64,000 nt of DNA from Cohnella xylanilytica. GTDB taxonomy: Bacteria > Bacillota > Bacilli > Paenibacillales > Paenibacillaceae. The position numbers and the translations under genes were made by a program. Under the pieces are notes generated by a model, which worked only from the letters and a program-made list of their open reading frames with translations, searched no databases and was not told the origin of the DNA. The stretch covers positions 1-64,000 of the forward strand of contig NZ_JACJVR010000047.1 of assembly GCF_014212175.1 (NCBI RefSeq), written 5' to 3'. Below, one piece after another: positions 55,634 to 64,000 of the stretch; within the stretch, counting starts at the first letter, position 1; each line of letters opens with the position of its first letter.

Positions 55634-56284
55634 TTAGACTTCGCCTTCCTGACTTGCGGCGATCGCATCCCGTTGTTCGTCCGCCATCGGGATTCTCACG
55701 CGCAGCCGGACTCCCTTCTCCGCCCCCGGCTTGATCTCCAGGGAGCCGCCGACGGAAGCGATGCGGGCGAGCATCCCCGACAAGCCGACTCCCGACCCGG
55801 ACCCGGTACAGGCCATCGGCTTCCCGTTATTCGCCAATTCCATCACCAGGACGGATTCCCGCACGGTCAGGGACAATTCGAACCGGGTGCTCTCCCCATG
55901 GCGCAATCCGTTCGTCAGCCCTTCCAGCACCGTGTAGTAGATCATTTTCTTCTGCGCGACCGAGAGCCGGCGGAGAGGAGCATCGATGACGACGGACGTC
56001 TCCGCTCCGGCCGCGTCCCGGGTCGTCTCCATCAGTCCTCTCAAGGACTCTTCCAAATCCGGGAGATCGTCCGGCTCCGGACCGTCCTCCGTCTGCCTCA
56101 GAAGCTGACGAAGCTCCCCCAAGCCGATCCGGAGCAAATTCCCGAGCGCTTCGAGCTTCCGGATTCCTTCGTCGTCTCCCCGTTCGAGCAGGCGGCGAAT
56201 GCCCTCGACCTGAACCAGCGCCGTCGTAAGGGTGTACCCCACCGTATCGTGAATATCGTATGCTAACCGGCGACGCTCTCCCAC
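55634..56284 (-). CDS. Sensorless NarL-type histidine kinase core
   Basis: 216 residues from GTG 56284 (GGAGGGGCC upstream). It starts directly at the HisKA_3 dimerisation helix, ERRRLAYDIHDTVGYTL (His12), followed by a HATPase domain with GLTNGLRHGESTRF (N-box) and GVGLSGMLARIASVGGSLEI. There is no membrane or sensor domain, unlike the usual kinases of this class. It lies downstream of a full kinase and response regulator on the same strand, after a 194-base gap. It may phosphorylate the same regulator or act as an accessory or phosphatase subunit. Confidence 0.85.
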   Translation of the reverse strand: MGERRRLAYDIHDTVGYTLTTALVQVEGIRRLLERGDDEGIRKLEALGNLLRIGLGELRQLLRQTEDGPEPDDLPDLEESLRGLMETTRDAAGAETSVVIDAPLRRLSVAQKKMIYYTVLEGLTNGLRHGESTRFELSLTVRESVLVMELANNGKPMACTGSGSGVGLSGMLARIASVGGSLEIKPGAEKGVRLRVRIPMADEQRDAIAASQEGEV

Positions 56285-56478
56285 GAACGGCCCCTCCTCC
56301 TCGATTGAATCCGATCTGCCGCGGTTTGGTCGTTATATCCATCTTAGCACCCGTTCTTTCCCGCGGGGAAGGGAGTCTCTATCCCGAAATCCGGGAAATT
56401 GCGGCCGGAAGACCGGGAAGTACCCGGCGCCAAGCAAAAACGCCGGCCCCTATCGGCCGACGCCCCGCTTGTCCCCGG

Positions 56479-57108
56479 TTATCTCTCCGCAGCCCTCACC
56501 TTGGCGATGGCTTCCGCGCGGTCGGATACCTGCAATTTGTTGAAAATGTTGGTCATATAGTTCGATACGGTCTTCGAACTGAGCCCGAGCCTCCGGGAGA
56601 TCTCGGAGTTGCCGCAGCCTTCCGCCGCCAGACTGAGCACTTCTTTCTCCCGGTAGGTCAATTCCGGGAACGCGTCCATCCGGCTCAGCGGCCGGGTCAC
56701 GTAGTCGATCATCCGGGAAGCCACGTCCCCGCTGAAGATCGCTTCGCCGGAAGCGACGGCCCAGATCGCGCGGAGGATGTCGTCCCGATCGGAATCCTTC
56801 AGGATATAGCCGCGGGCTCCGGCCTTCATGGCCGTGATGACGGAAGCGTCGTCCTTGAACATCGTGAAGACCAGAACTTGAATGCCGGGATCGGCCTCCC
56901 GGATCCGGGCCGTCGCCTCGATGCCGTTCAGCCCGGGCATTCGCAGGTCCATGAGAACCAGATCCGGCCGCAATTCGAGCGCGAGCCGCACCGCCTCGTC
57001 CCCCGTGGCGGCCTCCCCCGCCACGCTGATCCCTTCGGCGCCCTCGAGCACGCTCCGGACGCCCTCCCGGAACATCGGATGATCATCGGCCAACAGAATA
57101 CGCAGCAT
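56479..57108 (-). CDS. NarL/FixJ-family response regulator
   Basis: 209 residues from ATG 57108 (GGAAGGGG at 8-base spacing). The receiver (1-120) has acidic pair Asp8-Asp9, phosphoacceptor Asp54 (LMDLRMPG) and Lys in YILKDS. The LuxR-type helix-turn-helix (about 145-205) has LTYREKEVLSLAAEGCGNSEISRRLGLSSKTVSNY. It overlaps the end of the large kinase gene by 26 bases, so the pair is a two-component system. Target genes are not visible; the membrane protein at 59335 is the best candidate. Confidence 0.94.
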   Translation of the reverse strand: MLRILLADDHPMFREGVRSVLEGAEGISVAGEAATGDEAVRLALELRPDLVLMDLRMPGLNGIEATARIREADPGIQVLVFTMFKDDASVITAMKAGARGYILKDSDRDDILRAIWAVASGEAIFSGDVASRMIDYVTRPLSRMDAFPELTYREKEVLSLAAEGCGNSEISRRLGLSSKTVSNYMTNIFNKLQVSDRAEAIAKVRAAER

Positions 57109-59323
57109 GATTCGAACCCCTTCCATGAATCGTTCCGGCTCTCAGCGGAAGCCTCGCCTCGATCCGGGTTCCTCCGGATTCCCCCGGTCCTATATAGCAG
57201 GAGCCGCCCAGCTCCTCGGCCCGCTCCCGCAGGGAGAACAACCCAAGCCCGCCCTTGGACTCCTCCGCGGACGCAGGCGCCTCCTCCCTGCTCCCCAACC
57301 CGATCCCGTTATCGGCGACGAGAAGCGTCAAAGCGCCGGAATCCTCCTCGGTCTCGAGCGAGATGCGGATCCGGCAGAGGCTCGCCCGGGCGTGCTTCAC
57401 GACGTTGACCAGCGCCTCGGTCAAGATCCGGTAAGCGCCGACCTCGACCGCCGCGGGAAGAATCGGAAGCTCGTCCGGAGCCTCCAGCTCCACCTCGAAC
57501 GGTTCGTCCGCTTCGAGATCCCGAAGCTGCCTAAGCTGCCGGACCTGCTCGATCCGCTGCCGGACGGCGCCGATCAGCCCGAGCTCGTCCAGCGCCTGGG
57601 GCCGCAGGTCGTACACGATGCCCCGAATCTCGTCCACGGTCTCCCCGATGTCCTGCTTGAACTTGGACAGAAGGTCGATCGCCTTGTTCGGATCCTTGCG
57701 GATCCAATCGGCGGCGAGAGAGGAAGTGAGCCGCAGCGCGGCAAGCCGCGGGGCGATGTCGTCATGCAGGTTCTTGCGCATCGAACGCCTCTCTTCTTCC
57801 CGCGCGAAGATCAGCTGCTCCCTCGTCTCCAGCAGGTCGCCGAGCAGCAGTTGAATGTCCATCGACTGCTTGACGCTGCGAACGACGGATCCGGCCTGCC
57901 TGGCCAGCAGGCGCAGCAGCTTCCAATCGGCCTCGCCGAACTTCTCTTCCGGCGATCGGGCGCAGACCAGAAGCGTTCCGACCTCTTGGCCGGAGTCGAT
58001 CAGCGGAATCCCGATCGGCTCTCCGCTCTCTTGGCCGACCGCGGCGGCTCTCCGCCATTCTCCCTGGTAGTTCCACCGAATGGCCGCGTATGGCAGCCTC
58101 AAGGAATCCTTGACGGTCCGTACGACGATGTCGAGCACCTCGTCCGGAGAAGACGGCTCCTTGAGCCTCTGTCCCAGCTTCTCGAGAACGGAATACGGAT
58201 CGCTGGGCCCTCCGTAGACCAAGCGGTTGACGATTCGCTGAATTCTCGCCTTCAAGGGGGCGAACGCGAACGCCACGAGACCCGCTCCGAGGACGGAGAG
58301 GATCATATTCGGCCCCGTCCGGAAGACAATGGACAAATACCAGACCGCGAGCGAATAGAGAGCGACGATCGCCGTGCTCAGGACGCCGTAGACGATCGTC
58401 CGGTTGACGATCGGGTCGACGTCCCACAGCCGCTTCTTCAGCATGGAGATGCCGAGCGTCACGGGAATCAGGAGCAGCAGCAATTGGACCGCCACGTCCA
58501 TAACGAGCTTCCACGTCTCGTATCCCGAAGCGGAGTAGAAATGGCGGTCGGCGAGCAGAGGCGCGACCGACACCGCCACGATGCCGCTCTGCGAGAGGAG
58601 CAGACCGTAGACCACCCACTTGGTCTGCTGCTTCTCGGCCACGTCGGCATGGCGCCGATAGCGGACGATCCGGCTCCACAGGATCGTTCCGTAGAGAACG
58701 ATCATCCAGAGCAGCGTCAGCCAGATCGGCCACCGTTGCGCTCCCCATGGCTGCTCCGGGAAGTACCAGGCCAAGTTGCGGACGCACGCCGCGCCCAGGG
58801 CGGTCCAGAACATCCATCCGCGAACGATCCGCCCGTCCGGGAAGAGCAGCAGGAAGACAATAAAGGCGACCATCGACAGATCGGCGAGCGCGGACGCCAA
58901 CCAACCGAGCCCTTCCCACTGCGTCAGAATAAAGGTTGTGATATGCTGCGAGTTCAGCGCGACCGCGGCGATCCAGGACATCGGCTCCTTCGGCCGCTTG
59001 CGGAGGATAAGAACGGCGACCGCGAGGTAGACCGAGAAGAAGAACAAGGACAGTCCCGTATACAACCCGGCGAAGGCGGCGTCCGTCAATCCCAGGCTTG
59101 CGACTGCTTCGGAAGGAAGCGGCGTCAGAACGCTTCGCCCGCAGGCCGTGCCCAAGCACTCGTCCCGCAAGTAAACGTAATACGACGGGATCTTCCACAG
59201 GAACAAAAACGCATAGAGGCCGCACAGGGTCAAAGCGGCCCAACGCGCGACGGACCGCCGCCTCGGAGGGCGGCGGCCTTCGGCCGGAATGAAGTTGTCT
59301 TGCTCTCTCGTTCCGATGGTCAT
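57083..59323 (-). CDS. Membrane sensor histidine kinase (HisKA_3/NarL type) with GAF domain
   Basis: 746 residues from ATG 59323 (AAGGGGAA upstream, overlapping the stop of the previous gene). About eight membrane helices (about 25-360) contain the sensor part. A GAF domain (about 385-485), a helix, the HisKA_3 box REEERRSMRKNLHDDIAPRL (His520) and a HATPase with ALVNVVKHARASLCRIRI and GIGLGSRE follow. The helical part resembles the 7TM-like sensors of ComP-type kinases. It phosphorylates the NarL-type regulator encoded next. The signal is unknown. Confidence 0.9.
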   Translation of the reverse strand: MTIGTREQDNFIPAEGRRPPRRRSVARWAALTLCGLYAFLFLWKIPSYYVYLRDECLGTACGRSVLTPLPSEAVASLGLTDAAFAGLYTGLSLFFFSVYLAVAVLILRKRPKEPMSWIAAVALNSQHITTFILTQWEGLGWLASALADLSMVAFIVFLLLFPDGRIVRGWMFWTALGAACVRNLAWYFPEQPWGAQRWPIWLTLLWMIVLYGTILWSRIVRYRRHADVAEKQQTKWVVYGLLLSQSGIVAVSVAPLLADRHFYSASGYETWKLVMDVAVQLLLLLIPVTLGISMLKKRLWDVDPIVNRTIVYGVLSTAIVALYSLAVWYLSIVFRTGPNMILSVLGAGLVAFAFAPLKARIQRIVNRLVYGGPSDPYSVLEKLGQRLKEPSSPDEVLDIVVRTVKDSLRLPYAAIRWNYQGEWRRAAAVGQESGEPIGIPLIDSGQEVGTLLVCARSPEEKFGEADWKLLRLLARQAGSVVRSVKQSMDIQLLLGDLLETREQLIFAREEERRSMRKNLHDDIAPRLAALRLTSSLAADWIRKDPNKAIDLLSKFKQDIGETVDEIRGIVYDLRPQALDELGLIGAVRQRIEQVRQLRQLRDLEADEPFEVELEAPDELPILPAAVEVGAYRILTEALVNVVKHARASLCRIRISLETEEDSGALTLLVADNGIGLGSREEAPASAEESKGGLGLFSLRERAEELGGSCYIGPGESGGTRIEARLPLRAGTIHGRGSNHAAYSVGR

Positions 59324-59334
59324 TCGGATTCCCC

Positions 59335-60159
59335 TTATTCCGTTCGGGTGTCGACGGCGCCCTGCGCGGCCGTCGCCGGGCGCGGAGCCAATTGCAGACG
59401 CACGACCGCTCCATAAACGATTCCGTACGCGATCGCCGCCAGGCCTCCCCACAGCCCCCAGCTCCCCGGATAATCCGGAAGCGTCAGGGATGCCGCTCCC
59501 ATATACGCATAAGCCAGCGCTTGAAGGTACCCCAAGGCGCGCGCGCCCGTCCGCGAAGTGGCCGTCAGATAGCCCGCATACAGAAGCGTCAGCCCGAGGG
59601 CAGCCCCTTCTCCCCAGCGGAATTGCATCTGGCCGTCGCCCGCCTGCTCGATTAAGCCGCGAACAATGAACGGGCTTAGCGCCAACAAGGCGATCCCCGT
59701 CAACAGGAGCAGCGTCCGGTTCATCGCCTTCGGCTCGGAGGGCCGGAAGATCTCGCGCCTGCCGCCGTACGTGGCGTACAGGACGACCAGAACGACCGTG
59801 AAGAGGATGAAGACGAAGAAGGATTGCTTCGCCAGCGCCGGGTCCGTCGCCGACAGGGTGGCGAGGAAGATCAGGTGGCCGACGATATAGAAATTCAGCA
59901 GCAGCGGCTTGGACAGAGGCTCCTTCAGCATGGCCAGCAGGCTGAAGCTGAAGAGGATGCCGATCAGCGCCCCGTGGGCAGCCGCGTGGAACCTCACCCC
60001 CTCCTCCAGCGGCGTCGAGGCCAGGAAGGACCGAACCCACGGCTCCAATCCCTCGGACAATCCCTGCAGCATGAGCAGCCCCGCCGCCGCGAACAGGACG
60101 GCGAACGACCGGAAGGCGACTCCCAGCCATATTCCTTTTTTACATGCGCTTGCGTTCAT
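59335..60159 (-). CDS. Hypothetical membrane protein, first gene of the two-component operon
   Basis: 274 residues from ATG 60159 (GGAGGAG upstream). Eight membrane helices separated by short loops; FHAAAHGALIGILFSFSLLAML and PLLLNFYIVGHLIFLATL are conspicuous. No soluble domain or family signature is recognised. It ends 11 bases before the kinase start, so it belongs to the operon. It may be the signal source, a co-sensor or the regulated protein. Confidence 0.78.
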   Translation of the reverse strand: MNASACKKGIWLGVAFRSFAVLFAAAGLLMLQGLSEGLEPWVRSFLASTPLEEGVRFHAAAHGALIGILFSFSLLAMLKEPLSKPLLLNFYIVGHLIFLATLSATDPALAKQSFFVFILFTVVLVVLYATYGGRREIFRPSEPKAMNRTLLLLTGIALLALSPFIVRGLIEQAGDGQMQFRWGEGAALGLTLLYAGYLTATSRTGARALGYLQALAYAYMGAASLTLPDYPGSWGLWGGLAAIAYGIVYGAVVRLQLAPRPATAAQGAVDTRTE

Positions 60160-60309
60160 TGTACTCCTCCGCTCTCTTTTTTTGAACCCTTGGCTCACGT
60201 CCAGAATAGCGAAGACGGTTGCCCGGCCGGTAGGGAGTCCTTCCCGGCCTTATGGGAAAATAGAGCGGGAAGTTCGAAGGAAGTCCGTTAGCGCAATGGG
60301 CTTAACCAG

Positions 60310-60357
60310 AAAAAAGCGGGCAGCCGCGGCTCCCGCTCGGGATTCGCCCTGCCCGCT
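60310..60357 (-). terminator. Rho-independent terminator after the DUF4362 lipoprotein
   Basis: AGCGGGCAG (60315-60323) pairs with CTGCCCGCT (60349-60357); on the minus strand a T run (complement of 60310-60315) follows. Confidence 0.88.
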
Positions 60358-60364
60358 CCTCTGC

Positions 60365-61174
60365 TTATCCCGGAATGAGGATCGAGAACGTCTTGCTCTC
60401 TTGATCGCGGTTGGCGCCGCAAGACTTGAGACGGTACTCCATCCCCTTGTCCGTCAACGTCTCCGCGATCTCGCCGCAGAACTCCTCGCGCTTCTCGGGG
60501 TTGCCGTAAGCGTCGTGCGTCGTGTCGAACCGGTAGCGGATATCGTCTCCGCCGTTGTAGCTGAGATTGTAGAAGATCGGGTCGCCCTCTACCGTATAAG
60601 CGGTAATCTGGACGCGGCCCGGCTTCTTCTGCTTCACGTTCTCCGCGAACTGCACCCAAGTGCCCGGGTTCTTGATTCCGTCCAGGGCGAGCACGACGTC
60701 GCCGTTCTTCTCGGCCTGCTCCGCCGAATACTCGATCCCGCGGATCAGCTCTCCGAGCTTCTTCGTCGCGTCCGCCGTCAGCGTGTACCCGATGCCGCTG
60801 TCGCTCGCGTCCACGAACATGCCCTTGGCCCCTTCTTCCGCGGCGTCGTCGATCCACAGCCGAATCGCCTTCGGCACGCCGTCGCGCTCGATGACGACGT
60901 CGTAATCGGCAGCCCCGACGTCCAGCTGACCCTCCATCCGCTGGGCCGAACCGACGGCTTCCTCGAACGCCTTGATCGTATCGGCGTCGGCGAACGAGCC
61001 GTACACGTCCTCGTTGATCGGACCGAAGTCCACGAAGCGGCTGACCGTCACCTTCGGAGCCTCGTTCTTCACGGGATATACGTCTCCCTGTACCGTCTCT
61101 TCTTCGGCCGAATTGCCGCAAGCGGCCAGCGTCAGCATTCCCGCAGCCATTAGCGCCATGATTCCTTTTCGCAT
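60365..61174 (-). CDS. DUF4362-type lipoprotein
   Basis: 269 residues from ATG 61174 (GGGGGAGG upstream). The short signal sequence ends in the lipobox LTLAACG, giving lipid attachment at Cys19. The central and C-terminal part contains QITAYTVEGDPIFYNLSYNG and YRFDTTHDAYGN, the pattern I associate with DUF4362 (as in several small Bacillus secreted proteins). Two cysteines near the end (EEFCGEI, KSCGANRD) could form a disulfide. The function is unknown. It has its own terminator. Confidence 0.75.
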   Translation of the reverse strand: MRKGIMALMAAGMLTLAACGNSAEEETVQGDVYPVKNEAPKVTVSRFVDFGPINEDVYGSFADADTIKAFEEAVGSAQRMEGQLDVGAADYDVVIERDGVPKAIRLWIDDAAEEGAKGMFVDASDSGIGYTLTADATKKLGELIRGIEYSAEQAEKNGDVVLALDGIKNPGTWVQFAENVKQKKPGRVQITAYTVEGDPIFYNLSYNGGDDIRYRFDTTHDAYGNPEKREEFCGEIAETLTDKGMEYRLKSCGANRDQESKTFSILIPG

Positions 61175-61239
61175 CTTATCGATTCCTCCCCCTTGGGTTA
61201 AGACGGGCCTTACGTTCAAAAGTTGCAACGATGGGAAAA

Positions 61240-61281
61240 AAAGAAAGACTCCTGCCCCTTCCCGGGAAGGAGCCGGAGTCT
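61240..61281 (-). terminator. Rho-independent terminator after the ABC-F gene
   Basis: Arms 61246-61260 and 61267-61281 (AGACTCCTGCCCCTT and its near-complement) around CCCGGG; on the minus strand a T-rich tail follows (complement of 61236-61245). Confidence 0.88.
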
Positions 61282-61317
61282 CTCGTCCATGTCGCGGTAT
61301 CGCGACCTCGTCATTCC

Positions 61318-62937
61318 TTAAGCCGGCAGCATGCGAGCGCGCAGCTCCTTGATCTCCGGGCTCTCGAGGTATTCGTCGTACGTCGTCATCCGGTCGATGA
61401 GGCCGTTCGGCGTAATCTCGATGATCCGGTTCGCGATCGTCTGGATGAACTGATGGTCGTGCGACGTGAAGATCGTCGTCTCATCCGTCTCGACGAGCGC
61501 GTTGTTGAGCGCGGTGATCGACTCGAGGTCCAAGTGGTTGGTCGGCTCGTCGAACAGCAGCACGTTCGGCGCGGTCAGCATCATCTTGGACAGCATGCAG
61601 CGGACCTTCTCGCCCCCGGACAGCACCGACGCCTTCTTCAGCGCTTCGTCGCCGGAGAACAGCATCCGGCCGAGGAAGCCGCGGATGAACGATTCGTCCT
61701 GGTCCTTCGAATATTGGCGCAGCCAATCGACGATCGACAGGTCGACGCCGTCGAAGTACTTCGAGTTGTCCTTCGGGAAGTAGGCCGGCGTAATCGTCAC
61801 GCCCCACGTCACCGAGCCGGAGTCCGGCGTCAGCTCGCCCGCCAGCACCTGGAACAGCGTCGTCTTCGCCAGGCCGTTCGGGCCGACGAGCGCGATCTTG
61901 TCGCCCTTGTTCACGACGAACGAGACGCCGTCCAGAATCTTCTCGCCCTCGATCGTGACGGTGACGTTGTCGACGGTGACGATCTGCTTGCCCGCTTCGC
62001 GCTCGGGCTTGAAGTGGATGAACGGATATTTGCGGTTGGACGGCTTGATGTCGTCCAGCGTGATCTTGTCGAGCATCTTGCGGCGGCTGGTCGCCTGCTT
62101 CGCCTTCGACTTGTTCGCGGAGAACCGCTGGATGAACTCCTGCAGCTCCTTCATCTTGTCTTCCTTCTTCTTGTTCTGCTCGCGCATCAGCTTGAGAGCC
62201 AGCTGGCTGGACTCGTACCAGAAGTCGTAGTTGCCCACGTAGAGCTGGATCTTGCCGAAGTCGATATCCGCGATATGGGTACATACCTGGTTCAGGAAGT
62301 GGCGGTCGTGAGAGACGACGATGACGGTGCCTTCGTAGCCGGACAGGAAATCTTCCAACCAATTGATCGACTCGATGTCCAAGTGGTTGGTAGGCTCGTC
62401 GAGCAGCAGAATGTTCGGGCGCCCGAACAGAGCTTGTGCGAGCAAGACGCGAACCTTCTCGTTGCCGCCGAGCTCCGCCATTTTCTTATCGTGCAGCTCC
62501 GTCGTGATGCCGAGGCCGTTCAGCATCTCGGCCGCTTCGCTCTCGGCTTCCCAGCCGTTCATCTCGGCGAATTCGGCTTCGAGCTCGCCCGCGCGCATGC
62601 CGTCCTCGTCGGTGAAGTCGGCCTTGGCGTAGATCGCGTCCTTCTCCTTCATGACCTTATACAGGCGGTCGTAGCCCATGATGACGGTCTCGAGCACGTT
62701 GTATTCGTCGTACTCGAAGTGGTTCTGCTTCAGCACGGCCAGGCGTTCGCCCGGAGTGATGTGCACTTCGCCGGTGGAAGGCTCGATCTCCCCGGACAGA
62801 ATCTTCAGGAACGTCGACTTGCCCGCTCCGTTCGCCCCGATGAGGCCATAGCAGTTGCCGGGGGTAAACTTGATATTGACGTCCTCGAACAACGGGCGCT
62901 TCCCGTAACGAAGACTGATGCCGTTAGCGCTAATCAT
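61318..62937 (-). CDS. ykpA: ABC-F family ATPase (YkpA/YbiT type)
   Basis: 539 residues, two ABC domains in one chain without membrane spans. Domain 1: Walker A GANGAGKST, signature LGGNEKVRV, Walker B LLLDEPTNHLD. The ABC-F linker (about 245-315) is Lys/Glu-rich helix with MREQNKKKEDKMKE. Domain 2: GPNGLAKTT, LSGGEKVRC, LLFDEPTNHLD. ABC-F proteins bind the ribosomal E-site and help translation; this subfamily is housekeeping rather than an antibiotic-resistance type. In the second Walker A the glycine before lysine is alanine. It is monocistronic, with a clear terminator. Confidence 0.92.
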   Translation of the reverse strand: MISANGISLRYGKRPLFEDVNIKFTPGNCYGLIGANGAGKSTFLKILSGEIEPSTGEVHITPGERLAVLKQNHFEYDEYNVLETVIMGYDRLYKVMKEKDAIYAKADFTDEDGMRAGELEAEFAEMNGWEAESEAAEMLNGLGITTELHDKKMAELGGNEKVRVLLAQALFGRPNILLLDEPTNHLDIESINWLEDFLSGYEGTVIVVSHDRHFLNQVCTHIADIDFGKIQLYVGNYDFWYESSQLALKLMREQNKKKEDKMKELQEFIQRFSANKSKAKQATSRRKMLDKITLDDIKPSNRKYPFIHFKPEREAGKQIVTVDNVTVTIEGEKILDGVSFVVNKGDKIALVGPNGLAKTTLFQVLAGELTPDSGSVTWGVTITPAYFPKDNSKYFDGVDLSIVDWLRQYSKDQDESFIRGFLGRMLFSGDEALKKASVLSGGEKVRCMLSKMMLTAPNVLLFDEPTNHLDLESITALNNALVETDETTIFTSHDHQFIQTIANRIIEITPNGLIDRMTTYDEYLESPEIKELRARMLPA

Positions 62938-63025
62938 CGCTTATGATCCATCCTTTGCTATATTAAAATCGGCTGCGGGGAACCGCCGGCAGAGAAGGGG
63001 CGGTTCGCTTCCGCGGGCCGGGTTG

Positions 63026-63991
63026 CTACGATCGTTCGCCCGGAGCTTCCGATTCCGGATGCGCGACGAAGCGCATCGTCTCGCCGTGATGCAGCACGAA
63101 CATCCGGTGCTCCGGGATTCCGAGCCGGAGCCGTTCGGCTTCCAGCCGGTCGAGCGCTTCCTTCGGCGTATCGTCCGCCAGCTTGAAGGCTCCGTAATGC
63201 ATCGGCACGAAGTAGTTCGCGCCCACGTCCGTGAAGGCCTGCAGCGCTTCTTCGGGGCTCATGTGCTCCTCCGACATGAACCACTCCGGGTCGTAAGCCC
63301 CGATCGGGAGCATGGCGACGTCGACGTCGAAGCGCTGGCCGATCTCCTCGAACCCGCGGAAGTAGCCGCTGTCTCCTCCGAAGTAGAAGGTCGGTCCGTG
63401 CGGAGATTCCAGCACCCATCCGCCCCAGTGGGAGTTGTTCGTATCCCACGGATTGCGGCGCGCCCAGTGCTGGGCGGGCACGAACGTGAATTTGACGCCG
63501 TGGTACGTCGTCTCCTCCCACCAGTTGAGCTCCTCCACTTGACGGAACCCCTTGAGGAGAAGCTTCTTGCGGAGGCCGGCGGGCACGATCAGCTTCTTGG
63601 CCCCTCTCAGCCTGCGCAGCGACGTGACGTGCAGATGGTCGTAATGGGAGTGGGAGACGAGAACGACATCGACGGGCGGCATGTCCGACAGCTCGATGCC
63701 GGGCGGCGACAGCCTCTTCTGGAACGCCATCCGCCTGGCCCATACCGGATCGGTGACGATATTGAGGCCGGACATCTGAATCAGGAACGTGGAGTGCCCG
63801 ATCCAGGTGATGGTCGGTTCGCTTCTGTTCTGTTGCAGGAAGGGCAGATCCGGACTCGCGTTCGGAACGCATTCGGTGTAGTCTTTGGCGCGGCGCCGGT
63901 TGATTCTCTCCTGTCCCCAACGGGCGAACCGGTGTCTTCCCGCGCGGACGGCTCCGGCGGAGTCCAGGTTGCCGAAGCGATTTTTGCGCAT
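63026..63991 (-). CDS. Metallo-beta-lactamase-fold hydrolase (NAPE-PLD/UlaG-like)
   Basis: 321 residues if ATG 63991 is the start (AGGGATCG just upstream); only nine bases lie beyond it in the window, so a longer form cannot be excluded. The Zn-binding motif is VSHSHYDHLH; further ligands are in YFGGDSGYF and VPMHYGAF. The N-terminal ITWIGHSTFLIQMSGLNIVTDPVW is typical of the lactamase_B_2 branch, which includes N-acyl-phosphatidylethanolamine phospholipase D-like enzymes. Substrate unknown; possibly a lipid phosphodiester. Confidence 0.87.
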   Translation of the reverse strand: MRKNRFGNLDSAGAVRAGRHRFARWGQERINRRRAKDYTECVPNASPDLPFLQQNRSEPTITWIGHSTFLIQMSGLNIVTDPVWARRMAFQKRLSPPGIELSDMPPVDVVLVSHSHYDHLHVTSLRRLRGAKKLIVPAGLRKKLLLKGFRQVEELNWWEETTYHGVKFTFVPAQHWARRNPWDTNNSHWGGWVLESPHGPTFYFGGDSGYFRGFEEIGQRFDVDVAMLPIGAYDPEWFMSEEHMSPEEALQAFTDVGANYFVPMHYGAFKLADDTPKEALDRLEAERLRLGIPEHRMFVLHHGETMRFVAHPESEAPGERS

Positions 63992-64000
63992 GCGATCCCT

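Overview
The window is high-GC DNA with Shine-Dalgarno sites of the GGAGG type in front of nearly every gene, ATGA-type overlaps, a Bacillus-style sigma-B locus, kapB, khtTU, and four large secreted cellulases with CBM3 and fibronectin III modules. Together these point to a high-GC Bacillales bacterium of the Paenibacillaceae (Cohnella- or Paenibacillus-like). This is inference from gene content; no rRNA, tRNA, phage, transposase or CRISPR was seen.

Layout. 0-5.5 kb: an asparaginase, a LysR regulator, and a two-gene protein or wall glycosylation unit (polyprenol-phosphate sugar synthase plus PMT-type mannosyltransferase). 5.5-21.2 kb: a general stress island. It holds rsbV-rsbW-sigB and, separately, a receiver-PP2C phosphatase, a hybrid histidine kinase and a CheR-like methyltransferase whose architecture matches RsbY/RsbK/RsbM of the Bacillus cereus sigma-B pathway. 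Around them lie small stress proteins (GlsB-like, YtxH, two GSP17M-like, DUF948, DUF1328, a 52-residue membrane peptide). Eight sites resembling sigma-B promoters (GTTTMN, 13-15 bases, GGGTAW) sit in front of these genes, including rsbV itself. The khtTU potassium/proton antiporter and a YitT-like protein follow. 21.7-24.1 kb: a GT4 glycosyltransferase coupled to an alpha/alpha-toroid protein. 24.4-26.9 kb: proline catabolism.

27.3-37.1 kb: an eight-gene operon (creatininase-family enzyme, ABC transporter, FAD oxidase, two cytosine-deaminase-like amidohydrolases, a WrbA-like flavoprotein) divergent from a DeoR regulator. It looks like uptake and degradation of a nitrogen heterocycle. One of the two amidohydrolases has lost a metal-ligand histidine. 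The module is bracketed by copies of one 51-bp hairpin repeat; a second, unrelated 51-bp hairpin array lies next to the distal copy.

37.8-42.6 kb: kapB, a UgtP/MGDG-type glycosyltransferase, a LysP permease and a divergent AraC-type regulator. 42.7-53.5 kb: a cellulase operon, transcribed GH9 - GH44 - GH48 - GH5, all secreted, all ending in FN3 and CBM3 modules; parts of these modules are almost identical at DNA level between GH48 and GH9. 53.9-64 kb: an SH3-NlpC/P60 hydrolase, a NarL-type two-component system with an extra sensorless kinase, a DUF4362 lipoprotein, a YkpA/YbiT-type ABC-F protein and a metallo-beta-lactamase-fold hydrolase.

Most long antisense reading frames are shadows caused by high GC content and were left out. 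Start sites were reset to the best ribosome binding site where it disagreed with the longest frame.
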